Shown here: in pieces, positions 1 to 6,012 of the stretch | How positions within the stretch are numbered: position 1 is the stretch's first letter | Layout of the letters: each line of letters starts with the position of its first letter | Assembly (NCBI GenBank): GCA_009787745.1 | Contig: WQST01000075.1 | Coordinates: 1 to 6,012, forward strand | Direction: 5' to 3' | DNA from: Lachnospiraceae bacterium | GTDB taxonomy: Bacteria; Bacillota; Clostridia; Lachnospirales; Lachnospiraceae | DNA: 6,012 nt | Program-made: the position numbers and the translations under genes | Notes under the pieces: generated by a model | What the model saw: only the letters and a program-made list of their open reading frames with translations | Databases searched by the model: none | What the model was told of the DNA's origin: nothing

Positions 1-273
1 TTTGGCGGCTTCTTGTTTTAACAAAAACATGATACTGCCCGTTATGTCACCTTCAACCGACAAGCTGATTCCTGCCATGATTTGCTCTTCGCCTCCCATC
101 AAGGCGCCCAGTTCATAAAATTCCAATAACTTTACTTGCGGAACAGTCATATCGACCTTACTGCCGATCATTTGTGCCAAAGCACTAGTCGCATTTCCGG
201 CGCCGATATTTCCGAGTTCCTTAAGAACGTCATAATACTCATTAGACATTTTTTCTAAACTAAGATCATCCAT
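1..273 (-). CDS. cheC: CheC-family chemotaxis phosphatase, N-terminal part (runs off left edge)
   Basis: Partial gene: 91 residues are visible and the reading frame is open to base 1. CheC proteins dephosphorylate CheY-P and also bind the receptor deamidase CheD, linking kinase output to adaptation. Residues 15-45 fit the family active-site consensus D/S-x3-E-x2-N-x22-P exactly: D15, E19, N22 and P45, around the hallmark ELGNIGAGNATSAL. CheC of about 200 residues normally has a second copy of this site, which would lie outside the window. The ATG at 271-273 is chosen because AGGAAGGTG (279-287) lies 5 bases upstream. CheX and the CheC-like part of FliY are alternatives, but the position right after cheB-cheA-cheW favours CheC, probably followed by cheD. 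The family is clear; the choice of cheC over a paralogue is inferred from context. Confidence 0.9.
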   Translation of the reverse strand, partial: MDDLSLEKMSNEYYDVLKELGNIGAGNATSALAQMIGSKVDMTVPQVKLLEFYELGALMGGEEQIMAGISLSVEGDITGSIMFLLKQEAAK

Positions 274-357
274 TCAAACACCTTCCTGCCTAAAATTACT
301 TGTTTTGAACTGTCGTTTGTGTTATCCGTTGTGTTTCTTTCTTATCTTCCGTCGTAC

Positions 358-429
358 TGTCATTCTGAGCGAAGCAAAGAATCTCATTATGGTTTGACAA
401 AGATCCTTCGCCTGCGGCTCAGAATGATA
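358..429. repeat. Imperfect inverted repeat in the cheW-cheC gap, probable dispersed palindromic element
   Basis: The left arm (358-384) begins TGTCATTCTGAGC and ends GCAAAGAATCT. The reverse complement of the right arm (401-429) begins TATCATTCTGAGC and ends GCGAAGGATCT. The outer 13 bases match at 12 positions and the inner 11 at 9, with 3 versus 5 unmatched bases between them and a 16-base loop (385-400). The outer motif resembles a short palindromic element that I recall as being scattered in many copies through diverse bacterial genomes; this is recollection, not a search. In RNA it would fold into a long hairpin between cheW and cheC. No T-run follows on either strand, so it is not a classical rho-independent terminator. 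The remaining bases of the 274-457 gap hold only the cheC ribosome binding site; I see no gene there. Confidence 0.75.
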
Positions 430-457
430 TTGTGGACATTGTAACATTGATTAATCC

Positions 458-910
458 TTATTCCGCCAATACGGCATTGAAATCAAGTAATGAAATCAAG
501 CCGCCTTCATATTTACCGATTCCGTAAATATAATTGACCCGTTCGTCTTTTCCGTCGTAGGAGACTTTTTCAATCTGTTCGCTGTCAAGGGTAACGACTT
601 CTTTAACTTGGTCGATAATAATACCGATACTGCCGTGTGTGTCAAGTTTTAAAATAATGATACGGGTATCTTTATTAATTTCATCAACGGGCAATCCCAT
701 TTTGAGCCTTACGCTCATGACAGGGATAACCTCACCGCGAAGATTGATAACGCCCTTCAAATACTCAGGTACTTTCGGCACTCTGGTAATGTGCTGCATC
801 TTAACGATATTGTCGATAAATTTTATATCTACTCCGTACTGCTCTTCGCCCAGTTGAATAACAATAATCTGAGTCGTTTCCTGCATTACGCCTAACTCCA
901 TTGTATCCAT
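458..910 (-). CDS. cheW: Chemotaxis coupling protein CheW
   Basis: A 150-residue single-domain CheW, the usual length, which bridges chemoreceptors and CheA in cytoplasmic signalling arrays. The CheW fold spans about residues 12-148. It includes the first strand segment IIVIQLGEEQYGVDI (15-29), ITRVP (41-45) and the highly conserved KGVINLRGEVIPV (52-64), whose R58 corresponds to the receptor-contacting Arg of the family. The start at 908-910 is favoured over Met4 and Met9 because a perfect AGGAGG (919-924) lies 8 bases upstream. It begins 29 bases after the cheA stop, so the two are almost certainly co-transcribed. Downstream there is an unusually long gap of 184 bases before cheC. A CheV protein is excluded, since there is no receiver domain after the CheW fold. 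Confidence 0.96.
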   Translation of the reverse strand: MDTMELGVMQETTQIIVIQLGEEQYGVDIKFIDNIVKMQHITRVPKVPEYLKGVINLRGEVIPVMSVRLKMGLPVDEINKDTRIIILKLDTHGSIGIIIDQVKEVVTLDSEQIEKVSYDGKDERVNYIYGIGKYEGGLISLLDFNAVLAE

Positions 911-939
911 ATAAACTTCCTCCTTAAGCTATTCAATCA

Positions 940-3006
940 TTAGATCAATACGTTGGCGTCGAGTATCAAGGCTACTTCGCCGTCGCCGAGTATCGTTGCG
1001 CCGCTGATAAACTTACATTTGCTGATATATTTGCCCAGGGACTTAATAACGATTTCCTGCTGACCCATTAACTCGTCAACAATAAGGCCTGCCATCTTCT
1101 CACCCTTCTTGACGATAACAACGATCATATCGTCTTCCGGTGATTTCTTGCTTTCATTATCAAGTATCTCGTTCATGCGGATAATCGGAATAACCGTACC
1201 GCGAAGGTTGATAACTTCACTGGCTTGAACGAACTTGATATCGGCGGGTTTAACGTCTTCAATGGTTTGGATGCTGCCCAGTGAAAGGGCGTATTTCTCA
1301 TCACCGACCGTAACCATCAAAGCCTGAATAATAGCTAGTGTCAGAGGTAGTCTGACAATCCATGTACTGCCTTCACCGCGGATCGATTTAACTTCAACTT
1401 CACCTGATAACGCTTCAATCTTGGATTTAACAACATCAAGGCCGACGCCGCGTCCTGAAACATCAGATACGACTTTCGCTGTCGAGAACCCTGCATGGAA
1501 GAGTAAATCAACGATATCCTTCTCGGACATGTTCTCGCCCTGGTCAAAGCTGATGATACCGCGTTCAACCGCTTTTCTCTTAACCGCTTCAATATCAACA
1601 CCCGCGCCGTCGTCGCGGACTTCGATAACAACGTTATTTCCTTCTTGATAAGCATCTAAGAAGATCGAACCGACTTCGGGTTTGCCTGAACGGATCCGGT
1701 CGGCCGTTTCTTCCAAGCCATGATCGGCGGCATTCCTTAACAGATGCATCAGCGGATCGCCGATTTCATCAACCACGGTTCGGTCAAGTTCGGTTTCTTC
1801 ACCCGACATGTATAATTCGATTTTTTTGCCCAATTTCTTCGACAGATCGCGAATCATCCGCGGGAATTTATTAACGACACTCTCGATCGGAACCATGCGG
1901 ACTTTCATGACTGATTCATGAAGGTTCGTGGTAACGCTCTCAAGGTATTCAATCTGTTCATTAACGCCGCTGTTCCGGTCAGAACTTTCTTCATTTCCCG
2001 AAGCTGATACCAACGAGTTCTTCGCAATGATAAGTTCGCTGACCAGATTCATCAAAACGTCAAGTTTTTCGATATCAACACGGACTGTACGGTTAGCTAC
2101 GGGACGGGAAACTTTCTTTTCTTGCTGGGCGCCGCCCTGACTGCCGCCGCCGCCTGTCGTTGCGAGCGCATTACCTGTTGTGATAAGTCCGTTCGCGTCT
2201 TCGTCTTCGCCCAGAACAGACATATCGATTTCGAGATCGCCGCCTGTTACCGCTTCAATTTCCGAAACAGATTCGGCCGCTTCAATAATCTTCGCCACCG
2301 GGTACTCGGTAATCACGATTAAGCTAAAAGTCGTATCGAATTTTTCGTCTTCAATATCCTGCGTAGACGGTTCGGAAACAACCACCTCACCGAGATCTTC
2401 CACGGCTTTAAAGACCAAAAATGCCCGTGCCGCCTTTAGTAAGCAACTGTCCTGAATCTTAACGGTAATCCCGTAAACGTTTTTGTCCTGCTTTTTCGCA
2501 ACCGCAAGGACATTCATTTCCGTATCGCCAAGAACTATTTCCGACCATTTTTCTTGCTTTTCAGCTTTTGTGGCTTTTTTCTTCGTACCTTTAGTTTTTT
2601 TGGCGGGCGCTTCTTCTTTTCCGCCGCCTGCTAAGATTTCTTGGAACAGCTTGATTAAAGGCTCATTGTCATTCGTGCCTTCGTCGGCATCTTCCTGAAT
2701 ATTGTTAAGATATTCTTCCAACGCATCAATGGCTTGGAAAATAGCGTCAATCATATTGCTCTTGATTTTTAAAGTGCCGTTCCGTATTTCAGTAAAGGCA
2801 TTTTCCATTTCATGAGTCAAGGCTTGCATCCGCTTGTAACCCATCGTTCCCGCCATCCCCTTTAAGGAATGTGCCGCGCGAAAGATTTCATTAATCGTAT
2901 CGGCATCCTCCGGCGAATGCTCCAGATTAAGAATCTGGGTATTCAAGCTTTGCAAATGCTCTTTGGTTTCATCAAGAAAAATTTCTAAATATTGGCTAAC
3001 GTCCAT
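940..3006 (-). CDS. cheA: Chemotaxis sensor histidine kinase CheA
   Basis: 688 residues, a normal length for CheA, the receptor-controlled autokinase that phosphorylates CheY. The domains in order are as follows. P1 (Hpt) covers about 1-105, with phospho-acceptor His46 in AAHSLKGMAGTMGY. A Lys-rich linker follows (about 128-152), then a P2 response-regulator docking domain (about 153-265) and a Gly/Gln-rich linker (about 276-300). P3 is the dimerisation helix pair (about 303-375, with VLMNLVSELIIAKN). The P4 ATPase domain (about 376-557) has an N box at DPLMHLLRNAADHG (417-430, N425), G1 at DDGAGV (465-470), GFSTA (506-510) and G2 at GRGVGL (518-523). P5, the CheW-like domain, covers about 558-688, with EVINLRGTVIPIIR. 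All catalytic motifs are intact. The start codon is one base past the cheB stop (TAA-T-ATG). The weak ribosome site GTGAGG (3017-3022) lies inside cheB, so translational coupling to cheB is likely. Confidence 0.98.
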   Translation of the reverse strand: MDVSQYLEIFLDETKEHLQSLNTQILNLEHSPEDADTINEIFRAAHSLKGMAGTMGYKRMQALTHEMENAFTEIRNGTLKIKSNMIDAIFQAIDALEEYLNNIQEDADEGTNDNEPLIKLFQEILAGGGKEEAPAKKTKGTKKKATKAEKQEKWSEIVLGDTEMNVLAVAKKQDKNVYGITVKIQDSCLLKAARAFLVFKAVEDLGEVVVSEPSTQDIEDEKFDTTFSLIVITEYPVAKIIEAAESVSEIEAVTGGDLEIDMSVLGEDEDANGLITTGNALATTGGGGSQGGAQQEKKVSRPVANRTVRVDIEKLDVLMNLVSELIIAKNSLVSASGNEESSDRNSGVNEQIEYLESVTTNLHESVMKVRMVPIESVVNKFPRMIRDLSKKLGKKIELYMSGEETELDRTVVDEIGDPLMHLLRNAADHGLEETADRIRSGKPEVGSIFLDAYQEGNNVVIEVRDDGAGVDIEAVKRKAVERGIISFDQGENMSEKDIVDLLFHAGFSTAKVVSDVSGRGVGLDVVKSKIEALSGEVEVKSIRGEGSTWIVRLPLTLAIIQALMVTVGDEKYALSLGSIQTIEDVKPADIKFVQASEVINLRGTVIPIIRMNEILDNESKKSPEDDMIVVIVKKGEKMAGLIVDELMGQQEIVIKSLGKYISKCKFISGATILGDGEVALILDANVLI

Positions 3007-3007
3007 A

Positions 3008-3598
3008 TTATTTTTGCCTCACTTTCATTGTTATTTCATTTGCAATCAAACTCAATGTCAGTTCTTTGTCTACGATACCGGCTTTAATCGCACTTTTGGG
3101 CATTCCAAAAACTGCGCATGATTCAGCATTCTGAGCAATAACAAATACTTTCTTATGCCGAATCAAATTCCCGATACCCTCGGTACCATCAGCACCCATT
3201 CCTGTAAGCACTGCACAAACCACTAAATTATATTGGCAATTCATCAATGATTCGTACATATAGTTCGCACAGGGCTTAACACCTTCACGTGTTCCTTCGT
3301 CGCTGTAACGGATTACATGGCGGCCGCCATAATAATCTACGTTCATGTGCTTACCGCCGCGACACAGGTAAACTTTATTCGGCACAACCGGTTCTCCGTG
3401 CGTTGCTTCGACTACTTTAATGTCACTGATTGAATCCAAGCGCTTCGCTAACGCTTCTGTAAAACCAACAGGCATATGCTGAACAATTAATACCGGAACA
3501 CCCAAATCCCCGGGGAGCGCTGAAACTAATGTTTGTAGGGCTCGCGGCCCACCTGTTGATGACGCAATTGCGACAATCGTTCTAACATTATCTCCCAT
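3008..3598 (-). CDS. cheB: Protein-glutamate methylesterase CheB, catalytic domain only (no receiver domain)
   Basis: CheB hydrolyses glutamyl methyl esters on chemoreceptors, and many CheBs also deamidate receptor glutamines. Numbered from the longer start at 3643, the catalytic triad is complete: Ser29 in ASSTGGP, His56 in VQHMP and Asp152 in LTGMGADG. Typical CheB is about 350 residues with an N-terminal receiver domain. Here only the esterase domain is present, and an in-frame TGA at 3662-3664 blocks any upstream extension. I chose the ATG at 3596-3598 (196 residues). It has AAGGAG close upstream, though only 2 bases away, whereas the ATG at 3641-3643 (211 residues) has no ribosome site and overlaps a candidate -10 box. 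The extra 15 residues have no recognisable family match. A stand-alone esterase could be constitutive or be controlled by protein partners. Function is confident; the start is uncertain. Confidence 0.92.
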   Translation of the reverse strand: MGDNVRTIVAIASSTGGPRALQTLVSALPGDLGVPVLIVQHMPVGFTEALAKRLDSISDIKVVEATHGEPVVPNKVYLCRGGKHMNVDYYGGRHVIRYSDEGTREGVKPCANYMYESLMNCQYNLVVCAVLTGMGADGTEGIGNLIRHKKVFVIAQNAESCAVFGMPKSAIKAGIVDKELTLSLIANEITMKVRQK

Positions 3599-3600
3599 GT

Positions 3601-3606
3601 CTCCTT
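3601..3606 (-). promoter_or_regulatory. Ribosome binding site supporting the internal cheB start
   Basis: AAGGAG on the minus strand, within AAGAAGGAGAC, ends 2 bases before the ATG at 3596-3598 (3 bases if read as AAGGA). The spacing is shorter than ideal. It is nevertheless the only Shine-Dalgarno-like sequence near either candidate start, since the bases upstream of the ATG at 3641-3643 contain none. Confidence 0.5.
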
Positions 3607-3641
3607 CTTTCAGCCAAGAAATTGGTCTAATTCCTAAAGCC

Positions 3642-3650
3642 ATTATAGCA
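3642..3650 (-). promoter_or_regulatory. Candidate extended -10 promoter element for cheB-cheA-cheW
   Basis: The minus strand reads TGCTATAAT, a consensus TATAAT (3647-3642) with the extended TG-n motif directly before it. No good -35 sits at 16-18 bases; TTTACA (3676-3671) is 23 bases away, which is too far, but extended -10 promoters can work without one. Transcription would begin near 3635, downstream of the ATG at 3641-3643, giving a leader of about 37 bases before the ATG at 3598. This is inferred from sequence only. In AT-rich DNA such a match can occur by chance. Confidence 0.4.
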
Positions 3651-3707
3651 CAAAGCAGTCTTCACATGCGTGTAAAGTCACTGGCGGATAATTTTCCATA
3701 TTAAATT

Positions 3708-3722
3708 AGCCAAATTTGGGCT
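3708..3722. other. Small hairpin in the PilZ-cheB gap, weak terminator candidate at best
   Basis: The bases form AGCC-AAATTT-GGGCT, with the perfect 10-base palindrome CCAAATTTGG at 3710-3719. On the plus strand it is followed by TTTTT, resembling a short rho-independent terminator, but no plus-strand gene precedes it. On the minus strand, which carries the genes, only a mixed A/T stretch follows, so termination after the PilZ gene would be weak. The rest of the 3644-3769 gap is AT-rich and holds no open gene that I can support. Confidence 0.3.
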
Positions 3723-3769
3723 TTTTATACCCTTGTTTTTGTGCAATATTACCAAAAAGCGCTCGTCGT

Positions 3770-4510
3770 TCAGGTACTCCAGCGGTCTTTTCTGCGGGTT
3801 TTGCGTTCTTCTTCGAAAATGAAACGGATGATTTCTTCCCTCTCTTCGGTATTAATATCAATATATTGGACGCGGTGTTCGAAGACGCCTGTTTTATTTT
3901 TTACTTCGCTGACATGTAAAACCTTCCCGACTAAATTGTATTCTTTATATTTACCGTCGATATTCAGGCTGTAACTGCAATGAATCAGCATTCCCGGTTC
4001 ATACGAATAACTTGACACAAAACGCAGCCCGCCGCCGCTGATATCGACGACAATACAGCGTTTAAGCGGCAATGTCGGTGATAATAATTCAATATCACTA
4101 TCAATATTTTCGAGTTCCTCTTCTTCCAAAGCGCGGGAATTCATCTCCAAAGCGCAGCTGAAACGATAAAACTCACGCCGCTGAAACTTCCGCAGATTAC
4201 TGGTCAGTTCCACCAAAACAAGATAAACATTATTTTCCTTATATCGATCTATTATACGCCCGAAACACTGATATAATCCGTTATCCGTATATAAACACAA
4301 ATCATACTCCGAATCGACGGGCAAAAGAATTAATTTGGATTTCACCATCGGCATGATGATTTCGAAACGGTCGTCGGAAATCACATCGTAAACTTTAGTC
4401 TCATAAGTAGGCGGTTCCACGGCGTCTTTATTGAATTTTACCCGGTCAACTTTTTGAATTTCGAGCCTGCTCCCGGCCTGCACATATTTAGAAAGCATTA
4501 TCCTGAACAT
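3770..4510 (-). CDS. YcgR/FlgZ-type flagellar brake protein with C-terminal PilZ (c-di-GMP binding) domain
   Basis: 246 residues. The N-terminal half (about 10-105) looks like the YcgR-type flagellar domain, a beta-rich segment with VYDVISDDRFEIIMPM followed by LPVDSEYDLCLYT. The C-terminal PilZ domain (about 108-235) carries both c-di-GMP contacts: the RxxxR motif in QRREFYR (R112, R116) and the DxSxxG motif in DISGGGLRF (D156, S158, G161). In characterised family members, c-di-GMP binding lets the protein interact with the flagellar motor and slow or bias it. There is no signal peptide or membrane segment, so it is cytoplasmic. The gene overlaps flhG by 23 bases from Met1, or by 11 bases if Met5 (4496-4498) is the true start. 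Met5 is plausible because AAAGGA lies about 11 bases ahead of it, whereas the same sequence directly abuts Met1. Its place between flhG and cheB fits a motility role. The tail is rich in Lys and Arg. Confidence 0.88.
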   Translation of the reverse strand: MFRIMLSKYVQAGSRLEIQKVDRVKFNKDAVEPPTYETKVYDVISDDRFEIIMPMVKSKLILLPVDSEYDLCLYTDNGLYQCFGRIIDRYKENNVYLVLVELTSNLRKFQRREFYRFSCALEMNSRALEEEELENIDSDIELLSPTLPLKRCIVVDISGGGLRFVSSYSYEPGMLIHCSYSLNIDGKYKEYNLVGKVLHVSEVKNKTGVFEHRVQYIDINTEEREEIIRFIFEEERKTRRKDRWST

Positions 4511-5387
4511 CCTTTCTGTTACGAATTATATGGGAAAAAAATGCCGCCATCCCTCTCTTATTAAAGGTTTGGTTTTCACTTTGGTTCATCAAATTAGCCG
4601 CCATTTTCTCGAAAGCCACGGACGACTTCGCGTTAGGGGATTTGAGCGAAACGGGTAATTGCTGCATCACAGCTTGGTTAAGCTGGCTGTCCTGGGGAAT
4701 CGCGCCCAAATAGGAAAGATTCAGCTTAAGATAACGGGAAACAACGGTATTTAGCTTGTTATAAAGAATTTGGCCTTCACTTATGTGATCGACCCGATTC
4801 GCGGCCATCTTGACCTTTGTATCTTCTTCGCGGAAACGCGGATGCCTTAACAGGGCTTTTAATAAGGAATAAGAGTCGGTAATCGAGGTCGGTTCGGGCG
4901 TCGTCACCAGAATAACTTCCCCGCTGGCAACCAAAAACTCAAGAACGGCTCCTGATATTCCTGCTCCTGTGTCAATAATTATGACATCGGCGATTGTATC
5001 AAGTTCTTGGAGGTTCTTGATAATGTATATTAAGTACTCGCGGCTTAAATTCGACAGCCCCGCGATTCCTGAGCCGCCCGAGATAAAACCGACTTCCATC
5101 GGCCCCCAAGTGATGATATCGCGGATATTTTTATTTTGGTAGATTAAATCACTCAAATTATGCTTAGGCACGGCACCGAACATGATCTCAATATTGGCAA
5201 GCCCGAAATCGGCATCAAGGATAATGACCCGCTGCCCTTTTTTGCGGAATTGAATCGCCAAATTAATCGCCATATTGGATTTTCCGACACCGCCTTTTCC
5301 GCTCGTGACAGTTATCACCCGGGCAGGCGTACCTGTCGGTGATGACTGTGCTTTTATGATGTTTCTAAGTTGTGATGCTTGATCCAT
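4488..5387 (-). CDS. flhG: MinD-like ATPase FlhG (YlxH), flagellar placement and number
   Basis: 299 residues, typical for FlhG. This P-loop ATPase of the MinD/ParA class cycles on and off the membrane, activates the FlhF GTPase and guides basal-body assembly. The N terminus MDQASQLR matches the DQAxxLR motif known to stimulate FlhF (D2, Q3, A4, L7, R8). The deviant Walker A is SGKGGVGKS (29-37) with the signature Lys31. LDADFGLAN (57-65) is the next switch segment, and VIIIDTGAG (135-143) supplies the Walker B Asp139. A C-terminal segment near 279-291 (GMAAFFSHIIRNR) looks like the amphipathic membrane-targeting helix of MinD-type proteins. The ATG at 5385-5387 is supported by AGAGGA (5393-5398), 5 bases upstream, in an 11-base gap after flhF. 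The DQAxxLR motif separates it from septum-site MinD. Confidence 0.95.
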   Translation of the reverse strand: MDQASQLRNIIKAQSSPTGTPARVITVTSGKGGVGKSNMAINLAIQFRKKGQRVIILDADFGLANIEIMFGAVPKHNLSDLIYQNKNIRDIITWGPMEVGFISGGSGIAGLSNLSREYLIYIIKNLQELDTIADVIIIDTGAGISGAVLEFLVASGEVILVTTPEPTSITDSYSLLKALLRHPRFREEDTKVKMAANRVDHISEGQILYNKLNTVVSRYLKLNLSYLGAIPQDSQLNQAVMQQLPVSLKSPNAKSSVAFEKMAANLMNQSENQTFNKRGMAAFFSHIIRNRKDVQDNAF

Positions 5388-5398
5388 GTGCGTCCTCT

Positions 5399-6012
5399 TT
5401 AGGTTTTTCCGCCTAACAACTTTTTTACGGTCTTTTGCGGGTTAAAATCTTCGATATCGTCGGGGACATTCTGACCATAAGTCGTGTATGAAAGTGCCGC
5501 CCCCGTATATAATTTGAGGTTAAGTAAGTTCCCCAGCGTCGTTGTTTCGTCGATTTTCGTAAAAATTAATTTGTAACCTTCCATATCCGTATATGAATCG
5601 GCGATACTAATTAAATCACGGTATTTCGTCGTGGCGCTCAAAACCAGATGAATTTCTTTCTGTTCCGCCAAATCAATGGAATTGATGAAATTAGTCATAT
5701 TCGTCCGCTGGAGTTCGTTTTGGTGGGAATGCCCCGCGGTATCGACCAGAATATAATCGTAATCGCGAAATTCTTTCATTACCTGAATGATTTCTTCCTT
5801 CGTATAAATCACCCGGAAGGGGATTTCCAGAATGTTCGCATATGTTTTTAGCTGTTCCGCCGCCGCAATCCGATAAGTATCCGCCGTTAATAACGCGACT
5901 TTTTTGTGCTGGTCAACGCTGAAACGGGAGGCTATTTTGGCAATAGTCGTCGTTTTTCCGACCCCCGTCGGCCCAACGAAAAAGACGACCTTCGGCCCGC
6001 TTGCGGCAGGGG
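5399..6012 (-). CDS. flhF: Flagellar SRP-type GTPase FlhF, C-terminal part (runs off right edge)
   Basis: Only the last 203 residues are visible; the frame is open to the window edge, so the N-terminal domain and start are missing. This is the G domain of an SRP-family GTPase that directs flagellar assembly to its cell site. In order it shows the P-loop GPTGVGKTT (visible residues 14-22), TADTYRIAAAEQLKTYA (42-58), the G3 motif DTAGH (90-94) and the G4 motif TKIDET, followed by the SYTTYGQNVPDDIEDF ending common to FlhF. A shorter reading from the GTG at 5812 would lack the P-loop, so it is not the true start. The FlhF/FtsY/Ffh family usually has DTAGR at G3, and His94 here is a departure. 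FtsY and Ffh are excluded by the flhG neighbour, and Ffh also by the lack of an M domain. Translation is probably coupled to flhG, 11 bases downstream. Confidence 0.95.
   Translation of the reverse strand, partial: PAASGPKVVFFVGPTGVGKTTTIAKIASRFSVDQHKKVALLTADTYRIAAAEQLKTYANILEIPFRVIYTKEEIIQVMKEFRDYDYILVDTAGHSHQNELQRTNMTNFINSIDLAEQKEIHLVLSATTKYRDLISIADSYTDMEGYKLIFTKIDETTTLGNLLNLKLYTGAALSYTTYGQNVPDDIEDFNPQKTVKKLLGGKT

Noticed and set aside
358..429. Inverted repeat as the operon terminator after cheW
   Set aside because: No run of T follows the hairpin on either strand, so the classical mechanism is not supported.
1341..1655. Minus-strand 104-codon frame inside cheA in another phase
   Set aside because: It overlaps the P4 ATPase core of CheA, whose conserved motifs fix the correct frame; the alternative protein resembles no family that I recognise.
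2180..2455. Open frame of 91 codons on the plus strand within cheA
   Set aside because: It lies opposite the P2 region of a gene with full domain support, has no ribosome site and shows a Ser/Arg/Ile-rich composition typical of an antisense shadow. The other plus-strand frames inside cheA, cheW, flhG and flhF were rejected for the same reason.
3642..3676. TTTACA plus TATAAT as a standard -35/-10 pair
   Set aside because: The spacing is 23 bases, well outside the usual 16-18, so only the extended -10 reading is retained.
3708..3726. Rho-independent terminator on the plus strand
   Set aside because: The stem is only about four G/C-containing pairs plus an AAATTT core, and no plus-strand gene would need it. 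It is kept only as a low-confidence hairpin.
3644..3769. Flagellar sigma (SigD/FliA type) promoter in the PilZ-cheB gap
   Set aside because: I looked for a TAAA element followed about 15 bases later by a GCCGATAA-like element and found no acceptable match on the minus strand.
3716..3974. Plus-strand frames across the 3' end of the PilZ gene and the following gap
   Set aside because: They are mostly antisense to the PilZ domain, have Phe-rich sequence from A/T-rich DNA and lack ribosome sites.

Overview
The window is a compact flagellar and chemotaxis cluster, all on the minus strand. Reading in the direction of transcription (right to left) the order is flhF (3' part), flhG, a YcgR/FlgZ-type PilZ gene, cheB, cheA, cheW and cheC (5' part). 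The families, the CheC/FlhF/FlhG set, the strong AGGAGG-type ribosome binding sites and the moderate base composition point to a motile member of the Bacillota, of the Clostridia or Negativicutes kind. The exact lineage cannot be fixed from this sequence alone.

Layout. From 6012 to 4488, flhF and flhG encode the SRP-type GTPase and its MinD-like ATPase partner, which set where and how many flagella are built. From 4510 to 3770, a PilZ protein overlaps the end of flhG and carries a complete c-di-GMP binding signature. A 126-base gap (3644-3769) has no gene but holds a possible extended -10 promoter element directly at the start of cheB. From 3643 to 458, cheB, cheA and cheW are packed tightly; cheB and cheA are one base apart. 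A 184-base gap (274-457) carries an imperfect 72-base inverted repeat that looks like a dispersed element. cheC starts at 273 and runs off the left edge.

How it works together. CheW couples chemoreceptors to the kinase CheA. CheB removes receptor methyl groups (adaptation), and CheC belongs to the CheY-P phosphatase / CheD-binding family. FlhF and FlhG place the flagellum that this signalling controls, and the PilZ protein would let c-di-GMP slow or modulate the motor.

The oddest gene is cheB: it encodes only the methylesterase domain, with all three catalytic residues but no receiver domain. The usual phosphorylation switch by CheA is therefore absent from this protein. Smaller points are a His in place of the usual Arg in the FlhF G3 motif and the repeat inserted between cheW and cheC. 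I see no wholly new system here; the window is otherwise a conventional motility locus.
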